Positions 53,211 through 63,367 of a stretch of 64,000 nt of DNA are shown in pieces. Below the pieces are notes generated by a model. The model was not told the DNA's origin. It saw nothing but the letters and a program-made list of their open reading frames with translations, and made no database searches. The stretch is from Tetramitus jugosus (taxonomy: Eukaryota > Heterolobosea > Eutetramitea > Acrasida > Vahlkampfiidae): positions 1 through 64,000 of the forward strand of contig OW569365.1 in assembly GCA_937625935.1 (NCBI GenBank), written 5' to 3'. Numbering within the stretch: position 1 is the stretch's first letter; each line of letters opens with the position of its first letter. The translations under genes and the position numbers were made by a program.

Positions 53211-54566
53211 TCACAGATCGATCGAGTCATTTCGTGTAAATTTCTTTGTCGCCCGCTCAGCAGCTCTGTACATGAAATGATCACCAAATATCGTCATTGT
53301 GCGCTGATCATCCAACCGAACAGAAAACACACTCTTTTGCTTCGGTATCGTCACACTCGTCCCGTTCTTGTTCTTCAAATGATCTCTAGTCCAGATTTGA
53401 AACGTGTTGCATGTTTCACACATGACAATTCCTTGTTTTCCAACTAGACTTGGAACAGATGATCTCACAACTTCCATTTGAGCTCCATGAAGATCAATTT
53501 TCAAGTGTTGATCAGGAGAGATCGTTCCAAGACTTGAAATGTACTGTAGCCATAGCTTATGCAACTGATCAAAGCTCTCACTTGCAATTTGCTTTTGTTT
53601 GAGATGGAGTTGCGTGCGGTTCACTGCAGCATCCTTATTGTCATTGTTGTCTCTTTTGTTGCTTGTTGGTTGTTGATTCATTTTTCTTCTTGGAGAAGTG
53701 TAGGAGAATTGTTTTTCTCTCCGCTGTTCACGCAATTTCTGGAAGTGATGTTTCTTTTCGATCTTTTTGAGTGAGAGGTGAGAGTTGGCAGCACGTCTCT
53801 CGTCTTGAACAGCTCTCTCAAAGTACGCGAGGGACAACTGAGGTGCGGCAATGCTCATCTTGCTGCTCTTTTTTGCACCTGGAGTGCTACTACTGATGAG
53901 AACATCAGTCACGTTACAAAACGAAGGCCTTAGGAGTCTGCTCCTCGCAATGGATCTCTCCAATCGCTGCACACTCTTTTGCTTCTCCAATTGAAGCTTC
54001 TTCCTATTGTCCGATTGGTTCATAGACTTTTGAGAAGAGGATCCTGCCGACGCCGCCGTAGTGGCAGAATGCGCGGCTGTGTGTGTCGGATCAAAAATCA
54101 TTTGATCGACCAAAGCTTTTGCGTTTGCACAGTGTTTTTTCACTGATTCAATCTCATCTCCACCACTATCCTCCTGCTGCTTCTTATTATTCTTGTCACC
54201 ATGATGAAAATGGTTGAATTGTTGTTGAGACAGTATCTCATTCAACACAAGTGGTGCCAGATTTCGATGATAGAGTGATTGAATAAAGTGAACAGAGACA
54301 AGTGCTGACGACGTTCCCGCATTTGTCGTATTTTGTTGGAATTGCTCTTGTTGACTCGTCAATGGCTCGACTAAGAGCGGCGGAGAAATAGAGGCGGAGG
54401 AAGAAGAAGAGAGGGAGGAACGTAGGAGGGGTGATTTGAATCGAAGAATTTGGTGTCTTTCTTCCTTCTTGTTTATCGTTGTTTGCTCTGCAGTTGTTTG
54501 TTGCATGTTTTTTTTTGTTGTGAGCCTTTTTCTTTGGTGAGATTTCTGTTTTGAAGGATTTGACAT
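53211..54566 (-). CDS. POP4: RNase P/MRP subunit p29 (POP4/Rpp29)
   Basis: The protein has 451 residues from ATG 54566, the first ATG of the frame. Residues about 355-451 match the Rpp29 (UPF0086) domain: KIDLHGAQMEVVRSSVPSLVG, GIVMCETCNTFQIWT, TIPKQKSVFSVRLDD, GDHFMYRAAERATKKFTRNDSIDL. The final R-x-x-ER-x-x-K-K-F motif is typical. The N-terminal 350 residues are basic and Ser/Gln-rich with helical stretches, much longer than the usual ~100-residue extension. p29 is an Sm-like fold protein in nuclear RNase P and MRP, which process tRNA and rRNA precursors. It is convergent with COQ8 and divergent from the RCC1-BTB gene. Confidence 0.9.
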   Translation of the reverse strand: MSNPSKQKSHQRKRLTTKKNMQQTTAEQTTINKKEERHQILRFKSPLLRSSLSSSSSASISPPLLVEPLTSQQEQFQQNTTNAGTSSALVSVHFIQSLYHRNLAPLVLNEILSQQQFNHFHHGDKNNKKQQEDSGGDEIESVKKHCANAKALVDQMIFDPTHTAAHSATTAASAGSSSQKSMNQSDNRKKLQLEKQKSVQRLERSIARSRLLRPSFCNVTDVLISSSTPGAKKSSKMSIAAPQLSLAYFERAVQDERRAANSHLSLKKIEKKHHFQKLREQRREKQFSYTSPRRKMNQQPTSNKRDNNDNKDAAVNRTQLHLKQKQIASESFDQLHKLWLQYISSLGTISPDQHLKIDLHGAQMEVVRSSVPSLVGKQGIVMCETCNTFQIWTRDHLKNKNGTSVTIPKQKSVFSVRLDDQRTMTIFGDHFMYRAAERATKKFTRNDSIDL

Positions 54567-54690
54567 GCTGTTCTTATGATGGCGAGAGGAAACCGTTCTT
54601 TTTCTTCGAAAGCCCAAGTATAGGTTTACTATTGGAAGGATTGTACAGTGGTCGATAACAAGAACCTCATCAAGTGCAGTTCAGCAAAAA

Positions 54691-56104
54691 ATGGCATCCC
54701 AACACGATAACAAAACGATCAGACAGTTGAATGTTTATGGTATTGGAGTCTCTCTATGTCACCAAACAGGGTTCAATCACTCGTACTATGAACGAATGGG
54801 CACCAAAAGTGAATATCTGACTGCCAGTGATACTGTAAAGTCATTTGCTCAGGTGGTGCAATACGGTTCGATTGGAGAGGAATTTATGTCTGAACAAGAA
54901 CTGATGCAACATGGTGAATTCGTTGTCAATATTGCATGTGGGGAACGTCATTCACTGTTTGTGACAAATCTTAGGCGCGTGTTTTGTTGTGGTGATAACT
55001 CAAAGGGGAGTTGTGCAAAGGCTCAGACGATATCTCTTGTAAATCAAGTGACATTGATACCAGAGCTGTCGTGTTGCAATATTGTTGAAGCAAAGTGTGG
55101 CGCTCTCCATTCATTGTTCATTAGTGAAGGGTATGAGTGTGTGTATGTGTCAGGATACAACACTGATGGTGAGTGTGGATTGTTACCATCCACTGTGAGC
55201 GTATCGAAGGATATCTATGGTTTGGAAAAGATGGAGAGCATTGAAGGCAAAAGATTGAAATGTGTTGCACCTGGTGCATATCACACAGTGTTTGTCACGG
55301 CTGATAATTGCGTTTATACTTCAGGATATTGCGCTTTTGGGTCTCTGGGTCAGGGATATTTCAACCAACATTGTTCACTTCCAGTCAAAGTGGATAATTC
55401 TGATCTCAATGGATTGAGGGCAATCAAGACTACAGCTTGTGGTCAGTGGCATACTATAGTGATCACGGAGGATGGATCCGCTTACTCTTGGGGCGGTTTA
55501 AACTCTTCTTCACCCGGTATTGTGAGTCCTGTCTTGGTGACTGGTCTGCCTTCTTTTGAGAAAGTGGTTGATGCAAGATGTGGCAATTGGTTCACAATAT
55601 TTCGTACAGAATCAAACAACTTTTATGGTTGTGGAGACAATTCTCATGGTGCTCTGGGACTTCCTACGATCGATCGACTATTAATCACCACTGAGATTCC
55701 TCTTTCAATTGGAAGTGTGCTCGACTACAGCTGTGGAGCAAACTTTACGGTGTTTACAACAAAAGATGGAGGTGCCTACACATGCGGTTATAGAAAGTTT
55801 GTATTTTCGACAATGTGATTTGCTCTCTTTAATCCACTAACTTATCTTCTTTCTATCTCTTCTTCAATGTACTAGTCCAAGCGGAATCTTTCAATTTACA
55901 GGTGACAGCTTGTTTACCGAAATGCATTTGCCTAGAGTTTCACGAGGTGATAAGTATCAAGAACTACGTGTGTCATACGGTCAAACATGTTCTCACATCA
56001 TGTTGTACACCGTGCCAAAGATTCATTTCATCTTGTCCAACAAATTATTTGCTGTTCAACAGAAGGGGGTTCTGTGTGATATCACTGTCGTATTCGAGGA
56101 ATAA
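54691..56104 (+). CDS. RCC1-repeat protein with truncated BTB
   Basis: Exon 1 (54691-55796) and exon 2 (55876-56104) across a 79-bp intron (donor GTTTGT) give 444 residues; splicing joins CGYR to NPSGIFQFTGD. Five or more RCC1 repeats are visible (VNIACGERHSLFVTNLRRVFCCGDNSKG, VEAKCGALHSLFISEGYECVYVSG, CVAPGAYHTVFVTADNCVYTSG, TTACGQWHTIVITEDGSAYSWG, VDARCGNWFTIFRTESNNFYGCGDNSHGALG). The C-terminus reads FILSNKLFAVQQKGVLCDITVVFEE, which matches only the first strand of a BTB domain before a stop. The GCP-like gene ends 78 bp further on in the opposite direction. The alternative without the intron stops at 55818. Confidence 0.75.
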
Positions 56105-56181
56105 ACCATCATTCCAAAAAATATTGCTTCAATTGTGTAAAGTATGGTTACTTCTTTCTTCCACTCAGCTGCACCATGGTA

Positions 56182-59100
56182 TTATTGGGCATCATCCACG
56201 TAATAACTATTGAAATTGAGGCGGTTGTGAAGTTCGTGCAAGTGCTCATGTGCACCAGTACCATCACTTACTGCACTGCCTCCTCCTCTGGCAACAATGA
56301 TGTTCCTGACGATTGTTATGAGCATGATGACAGCCTTATCAAACTCAGTGTTAATGTTGTCTAATGCAAGCAACATGTTCTGTTCACGTGTTTCCTGATC
56401 CGGTTCGGGATCTGACTCTGGTTGTCTGTTTTGATAACTAAAACGACTTGTGTCTGATGATTCACTCATAAAGGTCCTACCTGGATAACTACCAACTTGT
56501 TTCGAAGCATTAAATGAGTTTGTCGATGAATTGAGCGAGGAATATTGTTCATCATCCCTAGTAAACATATTGAATTGAGTTCTCAGTTGACAACTAAGAT
56601 CTAATATTCGATGTATTTGTTGCATAACAAAAGCGGCCTTCTTCAACAAGCATCGATCTTGTATCCGAGAAATATACAATGAGTGATGCTGCTTAATGTG
56701 ATCGAATGTTCTAGCTTCTGATGGCAGAGTTAGATTGTCAATCAACTCGTGCCAAACATTGTGCAACACTCGTGTCATCACATAATGTTGAACATTGTTT
56801 ACAAAGTGCTTTAGCTTCGCACTAAGCAACTGAGTCCTGTGTATAATAACTGCACTCATACTGCTAGAACGCATCTCTGCTGCACATTTTGGCCTAGGTA
56901 TGCTGACGCGTTCCAGTAGATATTTTGCTCTCTTAATTTGTAGATTGAACACAAAGACCTCATTGTAACACTTCAGACTTGAAGTATTGATAATCATATT
57001 GAGTGGTTCAGACACATTATAGTGCAACCGAAGACTTGAGAAGAACTTATGCTCAGTGTAGTTGTCTCTATCTAATTTGCTCGTGATATGAATAGATAAT
57101 AGATCAATGAGGTTCAAATCCTTGAATATATCAAAACTACTGTCGAATGTGTTATTGCTGTTCGACATCCTGTACCGCCTCGGATAAGTTGTTCCAATTT
57201 TAATGCTTTCATGCAACGCATTATTCAAAGCGGATATATCCTTGGAGTCCCACATATTTCCATATTGATTGTCCCGGTTGATATTCATCATTTCAAATAA
57301 TCTTGTTGTGAAATGATCCATTACATCACCTGCCTCCATCAAAAATATGGCTCGTAATGCTGTTAGATGATGCACCAACTTGCAATCCTCAATCAATTTA
57401 GTTGCTAACAAAGGACAGATAACACGATTCCTGAGCTTGATCTCATTTGTTAGACTGTCTGAGATGATTGAGGATATTGGCCAATTGTAATGATCAGCCT
57501 CTCCCATGTCAGAGCACCGAAGTTGATACCACTTGCTTTGTTCGTTCAAATCTGGCGAGATTCCTAGCACATCATACAATGATGGCTTATCTAACAGCTT
57601 GGCCAGCAGAGCACCATTATTTCTGGGTTGTTCGATTATCCGCACATATGAGTTCATCTCAACAGGGGGTACGATAGATGCATCATTCGTGATATCTATC
57701 TCTAACGCCGATTCTTCGTCAATAGTAATATCCATCCTCATATCATCAGTATCATCAACTTTTTCTGCTTGAGTACTTAGCAATTGAGATATTTGTTGTT
57801 CAGCTCTCTTTGTTCGTTGCATCACTTGTTGACATGACTGGCGAAACAGGTCAGCCAATCTTATTCTACCCTTGTCAGACTGAATGATATCAGTGAGCTC
57901 ATTGAAATTCCCCACAGTTGACAACTGTGACTTTAAAATGTGCGTTATCATTCTCAGAGACTTCCCAATCACTAACACCTCCTGCTCCATGGATCTAAGG
58001 AAAGAAGGAACAGAATCTTGTCTCACCTGATATCCACTCTCCCAAAAATTTTCATCGGCATAGTTCGATACACTTTCCTCCCTCGCTTCAATCATAAACT
58101 CATTCGCTGGATCCAAATAATAAATCGAAAATGAATCTGCATAATCACAGGCACTGAACATCCATGCGTCCAAAATATCCAAATAAGGAACGATTGTTTG
58201 TGAAAACAATTGCAGTAACAAAGAATATTGTCCCTCAAACTGCTCAGGTATAAGCTCTAGATCCAATAACCGCGAATATAACATTGACAACAAGTACTGT
58301 GACTCTCGACTCTTCCTTGAAGGATTATGCACAACTGATTCTGTAAATTGGAGATATCCACGAACCAGATCAAATAACAACCGAGTTTTGTTCTGATAAG
58401 GTTCAACAATATGCAGCAGCTGAATTAATGTACACGGATTCCAACACTGTTCGTCATCCAACTTTCTCAAATCAGTAAATAAGACATCCAAAATGCACTG
58501 CACCGAGTACACAAACGCTTGAGTCGTTTGTGATGAGTGTTCCTTGGACGAGAACCGCTTGACAAACTCGACAATTTTCGCTGCATGACCATTCTCCATT
58601 AACCGATGCAAAATATGATTTAGTGAATCGATCGAAAAGGCAGAGATGGCTACTGGACGTCTTAATTCAAACTCCAAGCGCTGAGCATTAAAATGGAACA
58701 CTGCACCACCAACTCCCATCAGCATACGAATCACTTCTCTCACAAGATCACTCTCTAACAAGACACTTGTCTCATTTTTCAACCTCCGACTCACTATGTC
58801 CTGCATCATAGAATTCGTTGTTAACAACCCAGTTCCAGAAAGCAATGTCGTCGTACAATAGCCCAAGAAATTTTCATGATCAAACGTTTGGAACGTCAAT
58901 TGACAATCATCAGCTACATTCGAACTCCATCTCTCTACATAATGACCCAATGACTCAAATTCGATATTCTCAGATGATTGAACAACACGAGTCGAGTCTG
59001 CTGTTGTCTCGTTGAATGCATATCCAGTATCTATCAGGTATTCAGTGGAACTTTTCACTTCATTTGTCAGTGAGTCATCATGATTCATCATATCACAGTC

Positions 59101-59247
59101 ATCATTCTCTTCATGTGAGGGCATGCCATCATTCTCATCCTCGTCATCAATCCAATCAGCCAAGTCATCTTCATTTTCATACTCTTGATAGTACTCGTCC
59201 AAGTAATTGTCTGAAGACTCATCAAATGACTCAGAGTCACCATGCAT
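56182..59247 (-). CDS. Gamma-tubulin complex component (Spc97/Spc98 family), GCP5/6-like
   Basis: The protein has 1021 residues from ATG 59247. After a strongly acidic N-terminus, the GRIP1 region contains QTFDHENFLGYCTTTLLSGTG, LLESDLVREVIRMLMGVGGAVFHFN, and LLDLELIPEQF; the GRIP2 region contains LTALRAIFLMEAGDVMDHFTTRLFE and LNLIDLLSIHITSKLDRDNYTEHKFFSSLRLHYNV. These are hallmarks of the family. The L-R-A-I-F-L-M-E-G-D helix contacts gamma-tubulin. The size and N-terminal ELVREV...F element suggest GCP5 or GCP6 rather than GCP2/3. The protein nucleates microtubules at basal bodies and spindle poles. An E2F-like palindrome lies about 45 bp upstream of the start. Confidence 0.85.
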   Translation of the reverse strand: MHGDSESFDESSDNYLDEYYQEYENEDDLADWIDDEDENDGMPSHEENDDCDMMNHDDSLTNEVKSSTEYLIDTGYAFNETTADSTRVVQSSENIEFESLGHYVERWSSNVADDCQLTFQTFDHENFLGYCTTTLLSGTGLLTTNSMMQDIVSRRLKNETSVLLESDLVREVIRMLMGVGGAVFHFNAQRLEFELRRPVAISAFSIDSLNHILHRLMENGHAAKIVEFVKRFSSKEHSSQTTQAFVYSVQCILDVLFTDLRKLDDEQCWNPCTLIQLLHIVEPYQNKTRLLFDLVRGYLQFTESVVHNPSRKSRESQYLLSMLYSRLLDLELIPEQFEGQYSLLLQLFSQTIVPYLDILDAWMFSACDYADSFSIYYLDPANEFMIEAREESVSNYADENFWESGYQVRQDSVPSFLRSMEQEVLVIGKSLRMITHILKSQLSTVGNFNELTDIIQSDKGRIRLADLFRQSCQQVMQRTKRAEQQISQLLSTQAEKVDDTDDMRMDITIDEESALEIDITNDASIVPPVEMNSYVRIIEQPRNNGALLAKLLDKPSLYDVLGISPDLNEQSKWYQLRCSDMGEADHYNWPISSIISDSLTNEIKLRNRVICPLLATKLIEDCKLVHHLTALRAIFLMEAGDVMDHFTTRLFEMMNINRDNQYGNMWDSKDISALNNALHESIKIGTTYPRRYRMSNSNNTFDSSFDIFKDLNLIDLLSIHITSKLDRDNYTEHKFFSSLRLHYNVSEPLNMIINTSSLKCYNEVFVFNLQIKRAKYLLERVSIPRPKCAAEMRSSSMSAVIIHRTQLLSAKLKHFVNNVQHYVMTRVLHNVWHELIDNLTLPSEARTFDHIKQHHSLYISRIQDRCLLKKAAFVMQQIHRILDLSCQLRTQFNMFTRDDEQYSSLNSSTNSFNASKQVGSYPGRTFMSESSDTSRFSYQNRQPESDPEPDQETREQNMLLALDNINTEFDKAVIMLITIVRNIIVARGGGSAVSDGTGAHEHLHELHNRLNFNSYYVDDAQ

Positions 59248-59290
59248 TCTAAAAAGCTTATTATGTTTGGGAGCAGATTGGATTGAAAAA

Positions 59291-59300
59291 TTGGCGCCAA
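59291..59300. promoter_or_regulatory. TTGGCGCCAA palindrome upstream of GCP-like gene
   Basis: This perfect 10-bp palindrome matches the core of E2F/DP binding sites (TTSGCGC). It sits 44-53 bp upstream of the GCP-like start codon, in the 70-bp gap before the next gene. A second GCGG/CCGC-type word (CCGCCAATCGG) follows at 59320-59330, at the CTFxP gene's stop. Cell-cycle control is plausible but not shown. Confidence 0.35.
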
Positions 59301-59316
59301 GATTTTTATTCCGATT

Positions 59317-61116
59317 TTACCGCCAATCGGGCTTTTGTTTGGCTTGAATGGAAGAGTGGTTGAGACGAGTGAGAGCCATGGATTCTGCGATGCGCTTCAC
59401 ATACTCTGGTGCGTCATGCGTTTCTGGCTTGAATGTACATTGTTGCAGCTCAAGTTGTTCTCTGAGCTTGAGTTCTGACAGTGCTCGTCTCTCGGTTGCC
59501 ATTTGTTGAGCTTTTACTCTTTCCATGTAGGCATCTGGATCGTCTAGAACACGAAGGGCACCTCGAATTCTACCATTACGATTGGTTTGTGGATTGTATG
59601 TGTATTGAGCTGCTTCCTTCTTGGCAATGGAGTCCTTGAGCTCTGACACTTTCTTCTTGTACGCCTCATAGTCCCCATGGCTCATCTGTTCATAGGATCG
59701 CTTCGGCATGATTTTCGAGCTGACATTAATCGAAGGTTTGAATGTGCATTCCTTTTCCTGACTGGCCAATTGTTGTTTCTGATGGAATTGTTTCCGTACA
59801 ATATGGTGATCCTGGCGCGTGTGGAAATCGATAGACTGTTGATTGCTCGTTCGTAGCAAGCCCTCGCTCCTTGGGTTCACGAACGACTTTGGTTGAGCTC
59901 CCATGCTAGTTTTTAGTAGCTCAACTTTCTCTTGCTTCCGTTTGAGTGTATTATTTTGACGTTCTAAAAAGGATTGGAAATCCAACCGAGCACTTGCAGA
60001 CTTGGGCCGACGGGACGAGGATGAAGAGTATGAACTGGAAGAGAGAACACTATAATTCATATTCTCTTTGTCTGTAGGACTTCTAGGTCTACTTAATCTA
60101 TCAAATGCATTCGATTGAAGATAGAATTGAGATCCAGAAGAGTGATATTGATGGTTCGGTTTGATCTGAGGTGCAAACGTACATTCGGACTCATCAGATC
60201 TTACTCCAATCTTATCCTCCGCAATCTTCTTCTTTCCATAGTTTCTGCTCATGTATCGAGACTGAACTGGTGTGACACTTCTTGCTGTTAACTTTGGCTT
60301 GAATGTGCAGTCCTTCATCTCTTCAGAGACCATCTTTGATCGATGCAACTCCTTTCTCGACTGTTGAACCATAGAATTGACATACAACTTCTCATGAATA
60401 TCACTCCTTATTGAAACATCTGTAACATTGGGATTCACATTCGGTTGAAATGTATGTTGCTTCTTCACTTGTTCATCCTTCTCCTTCTCCAGCTTCTCTC
60501 TTTCCATCTGCATCTTCCTCTTCCATTCCATGGCTCGATCGAAAAAGTTTGTACTTGTTTGAATCATTTGAGTTGAGTTAGGGTTAATACTTGGTTTAAA
60601 TGTGCATTCAGACAATTCCTTATCTTCCAACTCCATCGTGTAGTCTAATTTCTGATTTTGACTTCGCTTCTCTGTACGAAAATTGAAACCCACCGGGACA
60701 GTCAGTTTTTGTTTCTTAAGAAAGCTGGTACTATCGATTGATGAGAATGAGTGATCTCTAATGGTTTTATCATTCGTTGTAGAACGATCGAGCATGATAT
60801 ACTGAGCTAGCCTCTCAATATCAGTCATTTCTGAGTTCATAGTCGTGTCAGCCATCATCATATTCGATATGGAACTGTTCGCACTCTTCACTTCCAAGAC
60901 AGAGCTATTATTTGTTCTGTTGTTAGTTTTGGTTTGGCTATATCTATTGAGAATGTCCTCGATCAGGTCATCGACTCGCTCTGGTTTAATGTCGTCTTGT
61001 AGGGAAAGATAGTCGACATCCAAGGGAGTTGTGTTATAAATCGAGTAGTTCTCTCCTTCAGAAGAAGATGGATACTGAGCAATGGGATAATGATATCTGT
61101 CCTCTTGTTGGATCAT
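59317..61116 (-). CDS. CTFxP-motif repeat protein, probably cytoskeletal
   Basis: The protein has 599 residues from ATG 61116 (MIQQEDRYHY). Eight repeats of a short motif (E/Q/D)-C-T-F-x-P-x-(I/L/V)-N occur at roughly residues 171, 223, 271, 313, 415, 460, 508 and 570: ECTFKPSINPN, HTFQPNVNPN, DCTFKPKL, ECTFAPQIKPN, KSFVNPRS, ECTFKPSINV, QYTYNPQTN and QCTFKPETH. Charged helices with Lys/Glu heptads lie between them. Comparable (C/T)-F-x-P arrays are frequent in long cytoskeletal and flagellar proteins of protists. I do not recognise the family by name. It is tandem with the GCP-like gene, 70 bp apart. Confidence 0.75.
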   Translation of the reverse strand: MIQQEDRYHYPIAQYPSSSEGENYSIYNTTPLDVDYLSLQDDIKPERVDDLIEDILNRYSQTKTNNRTNNSSVLEVKSANSSISNMMMADTTMNSEMTDIERLAQYIMLDRSTTNDKTIRDHSFSSIDSTSFLKKQKLTVPVGFNFRTEKRSQNQKLDYTMELEDKELSECTFKPSINPNSTQMIQTSTNFFDRAMEWKRKMQMEREKLEKEKDEQVKKQHTFQPNVNPNVTDVSIRSDIHEKLYVNSMVQQSRKELHRSKMVSEEMKDCTFKPKLTARSVTPVQSRYMSRNYGKKKIAEDKIGVRSDESECTFAPQIKPNHQYHSSGSQFYLQSNAFDRLSRPRSPTDKENMNYSVLSSSSYSSSSSRRPKSASARLDFQSFLERQNNTLKRKQEKVELLKTSMGAQPKSFVNPRSEGLLRTSNQQSIDFHTRQDHHIVRKQFHQKQQLASQEKECTFKPSINVSSKIMPKRSYEQMSHGDYEAYKKKVSELKDSIAKKEAAQYTYNPQTNRNGRIRGALRVLDDPDAYMERVKAQQMATERRALSELKLREQLELQQCTFKPETHDAPEYVKRIAESMALTRLNHSSIQAKQKPDWR

Positions 61117-61301
61117 GGTGACACTCCGTTGTTTGCAATTAGTAACTGAAATCTTTCTGTAATTATTCCCTCTCAATAATTTCGAGTCAGTAACGGTAAC
61201 TTACAGAAAGCGCCGCTTCTCGAGCAGGCAATGAGAAGTCGATGCGGCCAACGACTCTGTGAATGCATGTCACTCTTCCTCAGAACTCAGTCAACGTATC
61301 T

Positions 61302-62495
61302 TTATTGTGCACTCAAGAGCATCTGAGTCAAGAATTGTGTCTGATACTTCATTACATTCACGAGCACATCCGTAAGAACACCATTTGGTACTTGCCTCAA
61401 CAAGTGAGTCCGATAACCACTGTACAGAGACATCACGCCCTCTTGCTTCACCATCTTCACCAAACAATCAAAAGAATTGCTGTACGTTCCTTGCCTCCTC
61501 CATCCAGCAGCTCCCTTGAGCATCATTCTTCTCTTTGCTACTTCAAATGGATACAATACTGTTGTCACGAGACACCTCACGAGCAATTGACTAGCAAATT
61601 TGGTCCAATAGCCAGCAGATGCAGGCAAGAAGAGCTTTACTTTGGTGCCAAGTATCACATTCAAAAACGTTGATGACACCACAGAAAACAACGCAGCATC
61701 AATTCCCCTAAAGAATGCAGAGAAACCCTGACGATAATAAATCTGTGCTTCATACTTGTTCGTGCCATCAAACAAAAAGTGATACACGCGATCAAACCAC
61801 GTCTTCTCTGTTTGTTCTTTCTTCTTCTGTCCTTCACTGTTCATCTCCTCTTCCATGCTGTCCTCCAATGTTTCCAGATCCGTGATCATTCTCGTCTTTA
61901 TAACATCAAATGGATGAGCAACAACAGCACTCAACATGTTCAATGGCAGAATAATCATCGACGGGTGCGATACCAAGAGCTGTGTCCACCAACCTGACGA
62001 AGAAGAACTCTGTCGATAGTTTATCAACTTTTTTCGCCACAAACTCGTTATTTTTGATGCCAACATGAATCGCGTTACAATGACAGACAATGATCTCATT
62101 GTCTGACAAACAATTCCTGTGAAATGACCCGAAATACCTTGTTCCTCTGTCGTCTTTGCCAACAGTGCACCAATGGATTGTTTCGGATCGGAGAATAGTT
62201 TATAGTAGGACAATTTCTGTGCAGAAGGAGAATGATCAAATATTTCTCTAGTTGGACTGCTACGACTACTTATTGAATCTTTGTGCAGATCCTCATTGTC
62301 TTTATCTTCTTCGCTTCTTTCACCCAATTCTTTCATTGCCATCACTTGTCGGAGAATTGTGATGCGATCAATCGGTTGTAAAATGGTGTCAACGATGATC
62401 GATGGGATAATTTGGAGTGATGTGACAGTAATTGCGATGGCAAGGTAGGCATTCGCGTTATTGTTTGATTTGTTGGCGATCACTATCACTTCCAT
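61302..62495 (-). CDS. Divergent mitochondrial carrier, ADP/ATP-translocase-like
   Basis: The protein has 397 residues from ATG 62495 (MEVIVIANKS); the frame is open upstream without an ATG. It has three carrier repeats with degenerate PxDx(K/R) motifs: QPIDRITILRQVM, HPFDVIKTRMITD and YPFEVAKRRMMLKG. The last resembles the RRRMMM signature of ADP/ATP carriers, but one Arg is replaced. Insertions lie between helices: an acidic/Ser linker near residues 50-85 and a charged loop near 230-260. Mitochondrial carriers exchange metabolites across the inner membrane. Substrate cannot be told from the residues visible; the altered signature argues against ordinary ADP/ATP exchange. Confidence 0.82.
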   Translation of the reverse strand: MEVIVIANKSNNNANAYLAIAITVTSLQIIPSIIVDTILQPIDRITILRQVMAMKELGERSEEDKDNEDLHKDSISSRSSPTREIFDHSPSAQKLSYYKLFSDPKQSIGALLAKTTEEQGISGHFTGIVCQTMRSLSVIVTRFMLASKITSLWRKKLINYRQSSSSSGWWTQLLVSHPSMIILPLNMLSAVVAHPFDVIKTRMITDLETLEDSMEEEMNSEGQKKKEQTEKTWFDRVYHFLFDGTNKYEAQIYYRQGFSAFFRGIDAALFSVVSSTFLNVILGTKVKLFLPASAGYWTKFASQLLVRCLVTTVLYPFEVAKRRMMLKGAAGWRRQGTYSNSFDCLVKMVKQEGVMSLYSGYRTHLLRQVPNGVLTDVLVNVMKYQTQFLTQMLLSAQ

Positions 62496-62664
62496 CTTGT
62501 TATTGTTGTTTACGTATTGTTTTTGTTGTTGTTTGATGGTGAAAATGTTTTGGCTGATTTCCGCTCTTTTTTCCACGATTGTTCAACAAAGAGCCAAAAA
62601 TAGAACGACGTACGAAAAAAACAAAAAACACTTGTTCTCTCTTAGCACAACAATATCAATAATC

Positions 62665-63367
62665 ATGGATCAATTCATTCATCAAATCAGAGGCCTATTC
62701 ATATTGGACAATGAAGGAAAGCGTCTCTTTTCAAAAGTTTACAACACCAATGCCACTACGACTACTACTCCTATTGCCCAAGATCACCTAGAAAGAACAT
62801 ATTTTGCAAAGACACAAAAATCGCAGAACCACGGTGAAGGTTTGTTTGATTGTTTTTTTGTTCGAACAAAAAGCTCTCACCAATAATAACATGTTGTCTG
62901 ACTGACTTTGATCTTTTCATTTTTTGCTTTTACAATGATCATGATGAAAATATTGGTTGAAAAATGGAAAAATAGTGGATATATTTATTATGGATAATCA
63001 AATTTGTGTGTTCAAGCAAGAAGTTGACTTGTTTTTCTATTTGTACGCTGATGCAGCAGAGAATGAACTTGTCATGAGTGAAGTGTTGAGTTCGTTGATT
63101 GATAGCTTACAACTCATTTTCCGCAGTCAATTGGAAAAGAGAACATTTTTGGAAAATTTTGATTTGATTGTGTTGACTGTGGATGAGGCGATCGATGAGG
63201 GGCTCATTATGGAAATTGATGCGCAAACGATTGCACAAAAAGTCGTGAGCACAGAAACTGGGTTGACTAATGCGATTGGTGGAGATGAAGCTGATGCACT
63301 GAATCAAGTGTTCCACAGTGCCAAGGAACAAGTCTCTGAGATTGCAAGCTCTCTATTCTCATTCTAA
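62665..63367 (+). CDS. COPZ1: Coatomer subunit zeta (zeta-COP)
   Basis: Exon 1 (62665-62839) and exon 2 (62976-63367) across a 136-bp intron (GTTTGT...ATAG) give 188 residues, the normal zeta-COP length. Features in order are FILDNEGKRLFSKVY at the N-terminus, then across the splice NHGEVDIFIMDNQICVFKQEVDLFFYLYADAAENELVMSEVLSSLIDSLQLIF, then LVLTVDEAIDEGLIMEIDAQTIAQKV. This is a longin-type small-chain fold. zeta-COP pairs with gamma-COP in the adaptor subcomplex of COPI; beta'-COP of the same coat is encoded about 18 kb away. No functional linkage is implied. Confidence 0.95.
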
